The notes under the pieces were generated by a model that was not told the origin of the DNA, did not search any database, and worked only from the letters and a program-made list of their open reading frames with translations. Shown piece by piece: positions 31,625-32,225 of a DNA stretch of 32,225 bases. Every line of letters begins with the position of its first letter. Within the stretch, counting starts at the first letter, position 1. Location of the stretch: positions 1-32,225 of the forward strand of contig NZ_JAELVH010000120.1 in assembly GCF_019399235.1 (NCBI RefSeq). Reading direction: 5' to 3'. The position numbers were made by a program, and so were the translations under genes. This DNA is from Streptomyces poriferorum (GTDB taxonomy: Bacteria > Actinomycetota > Actinomycetes > Streptomycetales > Streptomycetaceae).

Positions 31625-32176
31625 TCAGCCGAGGAGCTTGACGATCGCGTCGGTGGTGTCCGTCTCGCCGAGTCGGGGGAAGATCCGCTCGACGCTGTTG
31701 TCGTGGGCCTCGGCGCTCATGTCGGTCACCGCGTCCGTGGCGACGGTGACGTGGTAGCCGTGCTCGTGCGCCGAGCGGGCGGTGGACTCGACGCCGATGC
31801 TGGTCGCGATGCCGGCCACCACGACCTGGGTGACGCCGCCACGGCGCAGCCGGAGGTCGAGGTCGGTGCCGTAGAAGGCGCCCCACTGCTGCTTGGTGAC
31901 GACGATGTCGCCCTCGGCCGGGCCGAGTTCGGGCACGATCTCGGCCCAGTCGGCGGCCGGCTGCCCGGACCGTGCGGGGCCCTCCGTGCGGCCGGGGGCT
32001 CCGCCGGTGACGCGGACCAGGACGACCGGGAGGCCCTTGGCGCGGAAGGCATCGGCGAGGGTCGCGGCGCGGGCGACGATCTCGGCGGCGGGGTGGGCGG
32101 TCGGCAGGCCGACGATGCCCTTCTGGAGGTCGACGACGATCAACGCGGTCTTCGGGTCGAGAGTGGTGGCGCTCAT
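31625..32176 (-). CDS. Isochorismatase-like (cysteine hydrolase fold) protein without the catalytic Cys
   Basis: A 183-aa single-domain protein of the isochorismatase/nicotinamidase fold. Asp16 (VVDLQKG) and Lys95 (VTKQQWGAFYGT) match two conserved active-site residues. The usual nucleophilic Cys position in the G-x-x-T-x-x-C-V segment is Gly128 (GIATSIGVESTARSA). Amidases such as nicotinamidase need that Cys; isochorismatase-type vinyl-ether hydrolases such as PhzD and EntB lack it. An amidase is therefore unlikely, and a non-amidase hydrolase of unknown substrate is the better call. AAGGAG lies 7 nt before the ATG. It stands alone, convergent with sdhB; no chorismate-pathway gene is visible nearby. 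Confidence 0.88.
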   Translation of the reverse strand: MSATTLDPKTALIVVDLQKGIVGLPTAHPAAEIVARAATLADAFRAKGLPVVLVRVTGGAPGRTEGPARSGQPAADWAEIVPELGPAEGDIVVTKQQWGAFYGTDLDLRLRRGGVTQVVVAGIATSIGVESTARSAHEHGYHVTVATDAVTDMSAEAHDNSVERIFPRLGETDTTDAIVKLLG

Positions 32177-32225
32177 GGTGGTGCTCCTTGCCGGGGGGTG
32201 CTCGGGGGATGGGACGGTGGTACGG

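Overview
The window is very GC-rich chromosomal DNA with the codon bias, GTG/TTG starts and gene content of Streptomyces or a close relative. From memory, gene content and order resemble the S. coelicolor SCO5106-SCO5126 neighbourhood (sdh, typA, bldK operon, a second oligopeptide transporter, mshB). That comparison was not computed here.

Layout. 1-940 (-): N-terminal part of a Pro/Gly-rich, probably disordered protein that runs off the left edge. 1116-2455 (-): a DUF6113-like membrane protein translationally coupled to mshB (mycothiol biosynthesis deacetylase). 2612-2806 (-): a 64-aa membrane protein, divergent from an S9 dipeptidyl-peptidase-like gene (2972-5098, +). The peptidase ends 2 bp from the stop of a convergent polytopic membrane protein (5101-6204, -). 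6399-12487 (-): a complete five-gene oligopeptide ABC operon (binding lipoprotein, two permeases, two ATPases). 12675-15489: a four-gene accessory block (two convergent NUDIX hydrolases, and a MarR regulator coupled to an MFS exporter). 15642-21909 (-): a second complete oligopeptide operon in bldKA-bldKE order, preceded by a previously unremarked 23-codon leader ORF with a near-ideal Shine-Dalgarno. 22593-24464 (-): typA/bipA. 24991-27390 (-): an orphan family-5 solute-binding lipoprotein with a large charged insertion. 27721-31570 (+): an 82-aa small protein followed by a three-gene succinate dehydrogenase operon resembling mycobacterial Sdh1. 31625-32176 (-): an isochorismatase-like hydrolase lacking the cysteine of the amidase subfamily.

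How the genes fit together. The region is dominated by peptide handling: two oligopeptide importers, an orphan peptide-type binding lipoprotein and a DPP-type peptidase. In S. coelicolor BldK imports an extracellular peptide signal needed for aerial growth. Both importer operons carry a strong GC hairpin just after the binding-protein gene, suggesting the lipoprotein is made in excess over the membrane parts. Strong hairpins also separate most converging units. Several genes (mshB, the S9 peptidase, the MarR gene) have a TAnnnT -10 element 6-7 nt before the start codon and little or no Shine-Dalgarno, which predicts leaderless mRNAs.

No rRNA, tRNA, CRISPR array, insertion sequence or prophage gene was seen. 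The most interesting signals are the bldK leader ORF, the paired intercistronic hairpins, the accessory block between the two importers, and the orphan binding protein.
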